Assembly (NCBI GenBank): GCA_037179335.1
Contig: JAKZHN010000003.1
Span: 1,612,001 to 1,676,000 of the forward strand
Source of the DNA: Cyclaneusma minus
Taxonomy: Eukaryota; Ascomycota; Leotiomycetes; Marthamycetales; Marthamycetaceae
Reading direction: 5' to 3'
DNA length: 64,000 bases
Below, piece by piece: positions 14,966 through 24,154 of this stretch (the first letter of the stretch is position 1; every line of letters begins with the position of its first letter). Position numbers and translations under genes: made by a program. Under the pieces are notes generated by a model. The model did no database searches, was not told the DNA's origin, and worked only from the letters and a program-made list of their open reading frames with translations.

Positions 14966-17650
14966 ATAATTGGCTATTTAGAGTATTTTTATATTATATA
15001 ATTTTTAATACTATTAAACATAATTTTCAATTTATTTAAATTTTGCAAATATAATAAAACTGGTATATTGCTATTATAAATATGGAATTTTATAGCTTTA
15101 AATAGAAAAGAAATAATAGCTATTTTAAAAATAATGGATTTTTTTTAAAAAAAATGCTCTTTTTAGTCCTGGATTTATTTAGTACCAATTTAGGTATTTA
15201 CTGGAATAAAATTTAAATTTGAAAATAGCTAATTATAAATATATTGAAGGCTTTAATATTTGGCATTATTTTATAAAAAGTTTTGTTATTATAGCAAGAT
15301 TTAAAAGTTTAAACGTGGAAAGTAATATTTATTTGCTGGTATAAATTTGCCGTTAATTTTGCAAAAAATTGTCTTTGATTTTATTTAATGCAAACATAAA
15401 ATATTATATTATTAATATATTTATAATATATTGTGCATTGAGTTTTTTAAAATACTGGATATAAAAAATAGCTTTTGAATATTTTTTCTTAGATATTCTT
15501 TTATTTAATTTTAAATTTTTAAAGCTTATAAAGAATATTATTTTTATTATATCATTTTTATTATTTTTGGAGTTGTAGCTGCTATTTATTTTTGTAATAC
15601 AGTTTTTAAAATAAAATTTGGAATAAAATTTGCTAGCCTTTTTAGCTATATATATATATATATATTTAATATTTAGCTATTTCTTTAAAACAATATTTTT
15701 ATAATTTGCAGCCTGATTTGAAATAAATTTAATATTTACTTCTTTGGTAAAAGAAACTCTTTTTTCGAATTAAAGGAATTTTTAAAATTTAGATAATTTT
15801 TGGAATTTAAGCCTAAGTAATTTTTAGAGTTGCTACTGGATTATTTAAATTTATTGATATAGCTGTTATTTTTATTGTATTTAATATCAATTTAGAATTG
15901 CTTTTAAATAATAGCTATTTTAGCGTTTATAATTATACAAAAATTTAACTAAAAATTATTAAATATAATTAAGTTTTTAATAAAAATGCTTTTAAATGTT
16001 AAATTTTTAAAAATAATATTTAAAAAATGGTTTTATATATTTAATTGCTTGTAGTAAATATTTTTTATGCTTTGCTAATTTTAAATATATTTTTAAAAAG
16101 AATTTCAAAGCATTTATTTTTTAGCTTATTTAAATTGTTTTTTATTAATATTTAGTTTTTTATAATAATTTAAAAAGATATTGAATTTTAAATTAAAAAT
16201 ATTTTATATTTTATTATTATATTTAATATTTTTATTAAGCTATATGCTTTTACTAGCTTTTTAATATTTTTAAATATATTATTATTAATAATGGTATTAT
16301 AATTGTTTAAATTAGCTAAGAAACTATTAAATACTAATAGTATTTAATTAATAGCTTTTTAAAAAATAATTTTTAAACATAGCTTGGCAATTTGCTAGCG
16401 AAGACTAATAAAGTTTAAAATTCTTATTATATTTGCATTAACTGCAAATGTTTTTAAATAGGATTTTATAGCTGAAATAAAAAGTTAAAATTAAATATAT
16501 ATTAAATTTTGATTTTTTTAATTGGTAGCTAGTATTGAATTGCTGTTATTAAAAAATATATGTTGCTGGCAGGGAAAATGAAAATAGTGGCTAAATAAAT
16601 AACAAAACTTTATTTAAAGACTTTTAATATTTTAAATCAAAATAGCGGTATTTATTATATTATTTTTTTAATATTTTTTAAATTTATATATAGGGGTTTT
16701 TTTAAGGAGGTTATAAAAGCTTTTGGGAAGATTTATGCTTTTTTCAATTTAGATTTTACTTTTATATAAATATTTAAAAGCTATTTTTAGCGTTATTAAT
16801 GCAATTAGTTTAAATATAGGGCTTATTTATTTAGCAAATAAATTTTTATATATTTATTATAGCTTTTTATTTTTTAAAAGCTATTGCTAATACTATTTTA
16901 TATTATAAAATAGGATTTTAAATATATTAGCTATTATATAATTTTTAGGCTTATTTATGTTTAGCTTTATTATTTTAATAAAATATTTAAAATTGGATTT
17001 TAATAGTTTATAGGGGTCTATTAGCTAATTAATATTAAAAACGGTATAGATATTTTTTTTTAAAAAAATAGCTATATATAAATAAGGAATTTAAAATAAT
17101 TATAAAAAGTAGGCGGGGCTTTAATTGCATAATTATGCAATTTAAAGTTTAAAATTATAAAATGCAAATTTGGAATTTTAAAATTGCAAATTGATAATGT
17201 ATAGATTTGGGATTTTAAAGCTATAAAATAATGACGGGCTTTATAAAAAGGAAATTAAAGTTGATAAAAGAAATATTGGAATAGAAAAAGGGCATTAAAA
17301 ATATTAAAGAAAAAGGGCGTTAAAAAAGGAAAACGGAGAAGAATAGCGGATATTTATTATTTGCATAATTAATGCAAAAGATTATTATAAATTATTTAAT
17401 TTTAGCTTTAAATTAAAATGGCTTAAATTGGGATATTGAAATTTTAAGGTTATTAGGTTTTTTTTAATATTTAGATTTTTAATTACTAAATTGGCAATAA
17501 AAATTTTAAAGATTTTTAATATAAAGCTTAATAATAGAGTAAATTGTGCAGGCTAAAGTGTTTTTTTTTAAATTGGATTTTGCCAATTTATTGTTTTTAT
17601 AAAAGGAACAATTAATTAGTATCGAATTTATAAAATTCAGGGGTTTACAC

Positions 17651-18225
17651 GTATAGGGGTATTATTTATAGTATTGTATTTATTTAAAAAGGGAAAGGGA
17701 GAGGCGCGCTACCAAACCTTAAAGGTCTGGAAACGCTTCCCCGACCGCGTTAGCTAGCGCCAGAGTTAAGCGTTGACTTGTATGTGATACCCACGTGCTC
17801 CGACCGTCCCAGCTGTCCCAACACTTTATTTATTCCTGATTTTATGGCCGGTACTAAAGGCCTAGCGCAGAATTGTCCGGACCAGTAGGAGCGCCAATTA
17901 GCGCATTAAATAAGTCACTAGTGTGAGGTAAGTGATCTCAATATATGCTAAGAGATTTTCTGCGCCCTTATTTCCTTCCCTGGCAATTTCCTCCACCTCG
18001 AAGTGTCCTTGCAGTTGCGCCAGCTTGGACGGTATGCATACAAAATTTGCTTCACGCCCACAGCCATCGGCCATTATCCCGCGCCAATCCATTCGCTCTT
18101 CCATCCTTTTCGGCCTTCCCGATCTAGTTTCAGCTATCTTGCCTGGGATCCAATTTACGACCATTTCCCGCTCCCGATCTGTCACTGTATCGGCGTCATC
18201 CCACGTCTCTTCGACAACCGTCACA
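17651..18225. other. Isochore boundary and upstream region of the first family gene
   Basis: Base composition changes abruptly from AT-saturated to about half GC between roughly 17,640 and 17,720. The following 500 bases are normal-composition DNA with pyrimidine-rich stretches ahead of the ATG at 18,226 (context TCACAATGG), typical of a fungal promoter and leader. An open frame continues upstream of this ATG but has no ATG, and its sequence does not resemble the family, so it is taken as untranslated. Confidence 0.5.
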
Positions 18226-20102
18226 ATGGCTGACGCTACCGAGGACCACAGCACCATAGCTGATACCTTCTTCGCCATGGATGTCCAGGGCCTGCCAATT
18301 CCTGCGCGCAATTTCGATTGGAGTCGCCAGGACTTGCCGCGGAACGTCAAGGAGCGGATTCTGCGAATGCTTCTCGTGGTAGAGGGCATGGAGCTCGGGG
18401 ACAGTGGCTGGTCTATCAAACAGCCGCATATTTACCTCCGTGGGGCCAAGATCTTCAATATCTCCGCTCTTCAGACCTGTCGCGATATGTTTATTATGGG
18501 CAACCAGACCTTGTGGCAGCAGAACCACTTCGAGTTTGTCTTTTATTCCGACGCAAGAAGAAAGGACTTGCGGTATCTGAGACGAGGCATATGCTACGAG
18601 GGCTCTGACCTGGAAGATTTCACGCCTGGAGGGAACATTGATCAAGTCAAATTCTTGAAGTCGGGGCTTGGCGTTCAGTTCCTCGGTGATGGGGAGAGGA
18701 AGGGTGGAGATATGTTCGCTGATTACCAGGATGGTTGCGCAAGCCATGGCGCGGGGAACGAGGGGAATTTGAGATACCAGTTTCGAAGCTTTACGTCTAC
18801 TGCAACGTCAACATACTATTTCAGGAAGACACTTTGTAAGCCTCGAGCTGAACTTCTCTGGTCTGGACCTTTCTGCCCAGACATGTCGACGCCTCCGCGA
18901 AATAAGCAGCTCTCGACTTGACGCCACAGTCGATATGATCAAGAGAATCATGCTCAAGATCAACAAACAAGATGGAGGGTTGAGTTCGGAAAGGCTTGTT
19001 CTCCGTGATTTTCCCAGGGGCGATGTTGGTCACGAAATTATCCAGGTCTTCCACGAGAGTATCCAATATGGGCCCGTTTCTACTCGATCGCGGATGTTGA
19101 CGGCAGCGCAGTACGCCCAGTCAACGGTCATGTCCTTCTTTTCACCATGTCACGGCCATGGACCGCATTTTCTTCCACGTCACTCCCAAAGGAAATTCAG
19201 GGGCTGATTGTGGAGTTGCTTGTAGCAGACTATGCTGAAGAGAACGCAGTGGCTCCCGTGTGTCCTGCGGGGTACCGGAGAGAAATCTGTACCACTGTGA
19301 CAGATGTCCTAACCACCTGCAAGCTTTTCCACCATTTCGGTAAAGAGATCTTATACAAGAACACTGCTCTCAGACTCTACAAACCGAGTAGCTCTTATGT
19401 TACCAGCGTGATGGAAGCTCTCTACGGTTGGCTTTCAGAGACGACCAAGACTTTGGATCGTGACTTCGTCGATTATAGACCGATGCCCTTTAACCTTGTT
19501 AAGAAGCTTATGCTTACCGGCAGCCTAGAGCAGGTTGGACTTTCGAGCTTGGAATCGGAAAGCCTTCTGGAGAGTCATTTGGAATTCAACTTGCGCTTGG
19601 ACAGGGTGGGCTTCGAGATTGACGAATCCTTGGGTGCTTTGGTGCGAGTGATTGTACTTGCGATTCTCCAAGCGTGGGTCTTGCCTGCGCAAGGCAAAGG
19701 GGATCTGCAGCCAATTACGTGGCACAGGGGTACCAGAAACGGAAGGCCTCGTTGGGCTGCGAAGAGACCGGCGGTGATTGAGCCTATGGGGTGGCGACCA
19801 CCTGTCAGTCCTGCGATACCGGCCTCATTGAAAGAGAGCTGCCGTGGAGTTCGATCTGAAGTGCCTGGACTTCCATTCAATGAGGTTTCCTTGCAACACT
19901 GGTTCCGCTACAACGCCCGGGATGGAGAATGGGATGGTGTGGAACTGGAATGGCTTCTTCGTGAACTGTTTTGGAAGTTTATGGCGGTGCGGTGAAGTTT
20001 CGCTGGGTCGGTATTGCAGAATGGTGGACCGATAAGGACCAGGAGAATCTTGAGGCTAGCGACTGGGTGACGCAGGCCGATGAGGCAGTAGAGGGAGAGT
20101 AA
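18226..20102 (+). pseudogene. Two-module F-box-like family protein, copy 1, three frame breaks
   Basis: The function of the family is unknown; F-box-like modules usually mediate protein-protein contacts. The first module starts at ATG 18,226: LPIPARNFDW, then LPRNVKERIL, with the motif region around CRDMFIMGNQTLW. At about 18,787 homology jumps to the next frame (LELNFSGLDLS, then LVLRDFPRGDVGHEI). At about 19,072 it jumps back (DVDGSAVRPVNGH, LPKEIQGLIVELL, TDVLTTCKLFHHFG, ITWHRGTRNG, EWLLRELF). At 19,993 a TGA interrupts, and KFRWVGIAEWWTDKDQ follows in a third frame to a stop at 20,102. Alignment with the intact copy at 48,935-50,980 is continuous across each jump, so these are frame breaks rather than introns. 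It lies directly beside the AT-rich block. Either a pseudogene, or the frame breaks are assembly errors. Confidence 0.75.
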
Positions 20103-20210
20103 GCATCTTTACAAGTCGGAATGATGCAGGTGTGACGGCCCCAGGCCGCAACAGCCCACGTGACCTGGCCCGTGACCGGTCCGGCGCCAGCGCTAGCGCC
20201 ACGCTTATAG

Positions 20211-20235
20211 GAGGAGCTTCCTTAAGAAGCTCCTC
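20211..20235. repeat. Perfect 10-bp inverted repeat (hairpin)
   Basis: GAGGAGCTTC at 20,211-20,220 and GAAGCTCCTC at 20,226-20,235 are exact reverse complements around a 5-base loop, CTTAA. The hairpin lies about 110 bp after the final stop of family copy 1 and could be part of its 3' end signal. Role inferred only from position. Confidence 0.6.
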
Positions 20236-20899
20236 GCCCTGGACCTCTTCTCTCCTTAGCACAATACACACCTATGCCCTGCGCCCTGCTACCTCACGTG
20301 ATTCTCGGCCCGCGCCATGACAGCAGGGAGAGTGTGAAAAAGGGGAATTGGAAGAGGATTGGTAATGCCACGAGTTCATTACAACGCACTGCCACATGAT
20401 CCTCGCCTGGGAAGTAGTGTAGCTGTGGCATAATACCAATGAAGTACAAGAATTTCGATCCTTATCTTTCTAACTTTGCTCAAGAATTTGTACTTGCGGT
20501 ATTCTGGAATCAATGGTCGTCCTTGGTTTCCACCGGCTCGTTGAGCTTTATGGCAAGTGGTCAAATCCCATCCACCAGTCTAGTTCAATGTTCTTCCATA
20601 AAGTAAACTAATCTACGAGGTGTCACGTCTTTTACCCCTGACTCAATGTGTAGGTGTTCCCTTTCAGTCTCTCCTTCCACCAGTATCTTTTGGCTTCCAA
20701 GTTCCAAAACTCACCACTGTCGTGATAACGAAGAGCTAGAACAAAGAGGATGAATCTCGTGAGGTCGAGCGGAACTATGGAATCGTCGAGACACCAATCC
20801 CTTGCAACTTGCATAAAGAACCTTCTCATAGTTTCTCCCAGTATCTCTACCACAGCAAGGAAAAGCACAGAAGCTGCAAAAACAAAGAAGAGCATCTGA

Positions 20900-20908
20900 G
20901 GATATATA
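20900..20908 (+). promoter_or_regulatory. TATA-like element before family copy 2
   Basis: GATATATAGG occurs about 55 bp upstream of the ATG at 20,960, a plausible place for a core promoter element with a short leader. Motif and spacing only. Confidence 0.35.
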
Positions 20909-21346
20909 GGACTTGCTAACTCATATCAGCAAGAAGAGACGCGCCACTCTTCCAATAATATGGAGAGTACCTGTCAAGACCGACCCACCAACCGTCACAT
21001 GTCGCCTCTTACCACATACCCACCCTCGGCGGGGTCCGCCTTAATGCTGCTTCCCCCCGAGATCCACGAACAAATCTTCGGTTATCTCACAGCTTTGCAT
21101 GTAGGAGAGAAGGCAGTAGCTCGCAGTCTTCCTCTCAATCATCAAGCGGGCACCCCGGTCACAGATATTCTAACTACCTGCAAGCTCTTCCATCACTTCG
21201 GAACGACGGCTTTATTCAACAGCTTGCGTATCAGAATCTACCCCATGCTGTGGGACAATTCCACCTTGGACTGGCTCCAGGAAAGAACCACGTTCTCCGA
21301 CTGCGACCTTATCGACCAGCGACCCCTGCGATGCACTCTCGTAAAG

Positions 21347-21563
21347 TGTTACGGCACTGGCCTGAGAGGGCCTGTCACGTGGCCTTGGGGAGCCACGTGG
21401 TCCATATAGAATATATTAGCATATCAAATGGCAGTCTTAATATATTAGTCCTTTTAGTATGGCGGTAGCGGCCGCCACTCTGGAAGGGTAGCCTTTAGAC
21501 AAAGCTAGCAAGCTAGAGGTCCGGGATTCAATTCCCCGGGGAGCCAGGGGCTTTTCCGGAACA
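21347..21563 (+). repeat. Left terminal repeat of the TRIM-like element
   Basis: It is 217 bp long and differs from the right repeat at 7 positions by my count, all transitions (about 97% identity). This suggests a fairly recent insertion with light RIP-type or random decay. It contains a hairpin, CACGTGGCC...GCCACGTGG, and a tRNA-like 3' part. Confidence 0.75.
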
Positions 21564-21808
21564 CTATATCAAAACTAACTATTTGAATAAAAATGCTAGT
21601 CGCTATAGCGTAATACAAAGGCACTGCACACGTAGCGCGGAGGCGCATACACATACAAACCCATAGCAAACAGCAATCCGTTTAAAGGTCGCATGCGCAA
21701 AGGCGCTTCCGAGAATTGGGGAAAAACTCTATGAGTGTTTGTATGCATTTGTCCGCCCAGCACCCGGGAGCCTGCAAGGACTGCCGCGGGATTTTAGCCA
21801 GGAAAAAG

Positions 21809-22025
21809 TATTACGGCATTGGCCTGAAAGGGCCTGTCACGTGGCCTCGGGAAGCCACGTGGTCCATATAGAATATATTAGCATATCAAATGGCAGTCTT
21901 AATATATTAGTCCTTTTAGTATGGCGGTAGCGGCCGCCACTCTGGAAGGGTAGCCTTTAGACAAAGCTAGCAAGCTAGAGGTCCGGGGTTCAACTCCCCG
22001 GGGAGCCAGGGGCTTTTCCGGAACA
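21809..22025 (+). repeat. Right terminal repeat of the TRIM-like element
   Basis: It is 217 bp long, collinear with 21,347-21,563 at a constant offset of 462, with no indels. It starts TATTACGG where the left repeat has TGTTACGG, a G-to-A change at TpG, the RIP direction on the other strand. Confidence 0.75.
21922..22008 (+). other. tRNA-Ser-like module inside the terminal repeat
   Basis: The segment ends in a perfect T-arm: stem CGGGG/CCCCG around loop TTCAACT, followed by GGGAGCCA. Upstream there is CTAG-CAAG-CTAG, which can form the long variable arm typical of serine or leucine tRNAs, and an AGCCT-TTAGACA-AAGCT anticodon-like arm that would read AGA. GGTTCAACTCC is one base from the Pol III B-box consensus. 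The 5' acceptor strand does not pair beyond about 4 bp, so this is not a working tRNA. The left repeat carries the same module (21,460-21,546) with a weakened T-stem. Confidence 0.35.
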
Positions 22026-23121
22026 TAAATGAGATCCGCTTCTGGCCTGACCAATACAAGCCTCAGCCTATTATCTGGTCAAAAGAAGTTCCGAACCGCC
22101 TCATGGAGGTTGATCTGCGTCCGAAAAGGGTGGTCTTCGGTCTGGGTCGAGAATATGACGGTGATCTCGATTTTCAGGCGGTACACATGCTAGAAGTGTT
22201 TGCGCAAGATATTCACAGGATATTTGAAGCGTGGAGGTTGCCCAGGACAGAAGGGGTGAAAACAATCGTATGGCACAGAAATACGAGAGACGGAATCCCT
22301 TGTTGGATTGCAAGACGCCCCGCGGGCGCCGAAAGTCGGAAACTGGGTCCCTCAATTCCTGCACTACCCGCTACTGCCAAACCAACTCGCCTCAGATCTG
22401 AAGTGCCCGGAATCAATTTCGATGAAATCATCCTACAGCCCTTCCCGAGCTGGCACAACTATTATTGGAGAGGGGGTGCATGGTTGGAATCTCGACTTCG
22501 GGAAATATTCTGCAACTTCTGTGACCCACGGTGAAGTTTCAATGGGTTGGGCTTACGGATTGGTGGACCGAGGAAGATCAGAATGATCTCCTGGCTAGGA
22601 CCCAAAGGGATATGCACAGTGATCTAGATGAGGATTCAGGTGACGACTTAGAAGACGAAGACTCAGATGTTGACCTGGAAAATGGTGAGGAAGATGAAAA
22701 CCCAGATTATGATCCAGAAGATGACGCGGGGGAGAATGAGGAGGACGACCGAAAACTCCGAGTATTTTATTTTAAGCCGGAAGTATGCGAGACCAAGGGA
22801 ACTCCAACAAAGCGGCCCTGTCTACATATTCTGATACCCGGCTCTTCAGGAAGCGGTCTTTGTTCTTTTTTTCGAGCCCTTGTTTGGCGCTGTCTTACGG
22901 GCGTTACATCAATGTTACCGGCAGCTCGACGACACTTCCCCTTTGGGAGTGAAATGACATCCTCAATTTCTCCGATGCCCTTGAGAAGATCGACTCTAGG
23001 TAGCTCTAACACTGTGAGAAAGCCAAGCTCCAAGGAAGTCGGAGATGAAGAATGGATAATCGTAGCCCACCTTTCTTGGCAACTTTTAGCTCATGAAAAC
23101 CGAATCCAAATGCAACCCTGA

Positions 23122-24154
23122 ACAAAGGATTGTCTGGTCTTATGAGAATGTCTTGAACTCCATCTCTCCCCGCGCTAAGCCCTCGGCCCCTAGGCCCCTC
23201 GTACTTCCATAACCATAGCGTGAATAGTGGCTACCAGAGCCATTCATTTTAGCTTTTTCTTCATTTCGCTAGCTGTCGAAACCGTCTATAATAATTCGAG
23301 CATAACTCGAGAATTATATCATGGATCATGTGTCTTGCTTTGAGGCCCTTTTGTACTATGACTCCTGACGTTTTTTGTTTAGAATCATTATCATGAAATG
23401 ACGAATTTGACTGCTATGGATATAGCTTATCATTTGCTTTATTCATATCTCTCGTCTCGAGGCTGTTGTTACAAGTACCCATTTGAGTATGTAATTACAG
23501 TAGCAATTCAATTTTCGTTTGCATCTCAATTTTCAGATAGTTTTTAAGGCTGTCCCAGAGCTTAAGCTCTTTTCAGCCCTAGCTTAATCTGATGAACAGC
23601 ACGTTAACACCTCGAAAACGGCTCTCAAGTCCTGGAAGCGGGAACAACAGAAGCAATCAGCCCAATTATATTGCATGAATACGACTCGAAGACCGTGACA
23701 GGTAGCTGCAAAATCGTTTATCATCTGACGACTTAAAGTTTACACACGCACAATCGCAGAATTTAGAAGACCTAATGGAAAGGCGGCCGAGCTCGCTTAA
23801 CGCACTTTAGCGCGGCAAAAATATCAGTCACCACGCAGGGGTCTGATCACGCATAGAGAGAGCGATAGATGTCTATTGTGGGTGGCTGCAGGACCTTAAG
23901 GGTCCTGGGGCTCTGCGCTTAGTATACAGGTCCTTCTTTCTACGCAGCCCACCAGACATATAACGACTTTGCGCCGTCTCCTCCACCCACGTCTTAGCAG
24001 CGCATACGCGCTCCGCCTCATCGTCTTTGCCAGCTCCAAGTCTCGAACCACTTGCTTACATCAGTCCGCTGTCTTGCGCAGCTCGACCACACATACAACC
24101 TCGCTCTACTCTTCGCGCATCAGCCGAGTCTGCACCCTCCCCATCGTCGTCAAC
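23122..24154. other. Intergenic region before the long family ORF
   Basis: No gene is seen in about 1 kb of moderately AT-rich DNA. Close to the next gene, CATATAACG (about 23,958) is a possible TATA site and is followed by a pyrimidine-rich leader. An open frame reaches upstream of the chosen ATG but uses no ATG. Confidence 0.4.

Larger units (their letters stand above)
1..17650. repeat. AT-rich, RIP-degraded, gene-free block
   Basis: The whole stretch is composed almost entirely of A and T, with very frequent TpA steps and in-frame stops in all frames. The longest open frames are only about 60 codons and have the lysine, asparagine, phenylalanine and isoleucine bias expected by chance. Small GC-richer islands survive (near 1,600-1,740, 2,690-2,790, 8,340-8,440 and 14,810-14,950). 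Related sequence recurs inside the block, so it is a pile of old repeats rather than a unique region. In ascomycetes this look is the known result of repeat-induced point mutation (C to T, mainly at CpA). A role as a centromere or subtelomere cannot be decided: no telomere repeats are seen. No gene, tRNA or rRNA is visible. Confidence 0.85.
20103..20959. other. Intergenic region between family copies 1 and 2
   Basis: It contains a strong hairpin just after copy 1 (20,211-20,235) and a TATA-like site shortly before copy 2. A minus-strand open frame of 87 codons (20,632-20,895) begins with a hydrophobic stretch but resembles nothing I know, so it is not called as a gene. Otherwise nothing is seen. 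Confidence 0.5.
21347..22025 (+). mobile_element. Miniature LTR-type retroelement (TRIM-like) inserted in a gene
   Basis: Two direct repeats of exactly 217 bp flank a 245-bp middle that encodes nothing. The outer ends are TGTTACGG and CCGGAACA, which fit the TG...CA rule and form an imperfect terminal inverted repeat. Flanks are TAAAG (21,342-21,346) and TAAAT (22,026-22,030), a 5-bp target duplication with one change. AGGAAAAAG, a polypurine tract, directly precedes the right repeat. No clear tRNA primer site follows the left repeat. Small size and lack of coding make this a non-autonomous element of the TRIM type. Alternative: two nested tRNA-derived SINE copies, but equal repeat length and the outer duplication favour one insertion. 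Confidence 0.75.
20960..23121 (+). pseudogene. F-box-like family, C-terminal-half copy split by an LTR element
   Basis: Only the second module and C-terminal half of the family are present. From ATG 20,960: LPPEIHEQIFGYL, then TPVTDILTTCKLFHHFG, TLDWLQER and the R-P-L-R-C-T-L-V-K segment. Reading is then interrupted by the inserted element at 21,347-22,025. Removing the element and one target duplication restores the same frame (CTC GTA AAx GAG ATC) and continues into VDLRPKRVVFGLG, IVWHRNTRDG, CWIARRP and ESRLREIFCNF. A TGA at 22,532 lies at the same place as in copy 1. The shifted frame continues with VKFQWVGLTDWWTEEDQ and a strongly acidic Asp/Glu tail to 23,121. No N-terminal module is found upstream. 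Disabled unless the element can be removed from the RNA. Confidence 0.75.

Noticed and set aside
1..17650. Mitochondrial or bacterial endosymbiont DNA
   Set aside because: No mitochondrial genes, tRNAs or rRNAs and no long frames under any code; the repeats and the join to normal nuclear DNA fit a RIP-degraded nuclear block.
17932..18225. Upstream extension of copy 1
   Set aside because: The frame is open but begins at GTG, has no ATG, and does not match N-termini of other copies.
20632..20895. 87-codon minus frame with a hydrophobic start, divergent from copy 2
   Set aside because: No similarity to anything known, no clear promoter of its own, and only 64 bp from the next start; length is within chance.
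21460..21546. Functional tRNA gene in the left terminal repeat
   Set aside because: The acceptor stem does not pair and this copy has a mismatch in the T-stem; treated as a tRNA-like module only.
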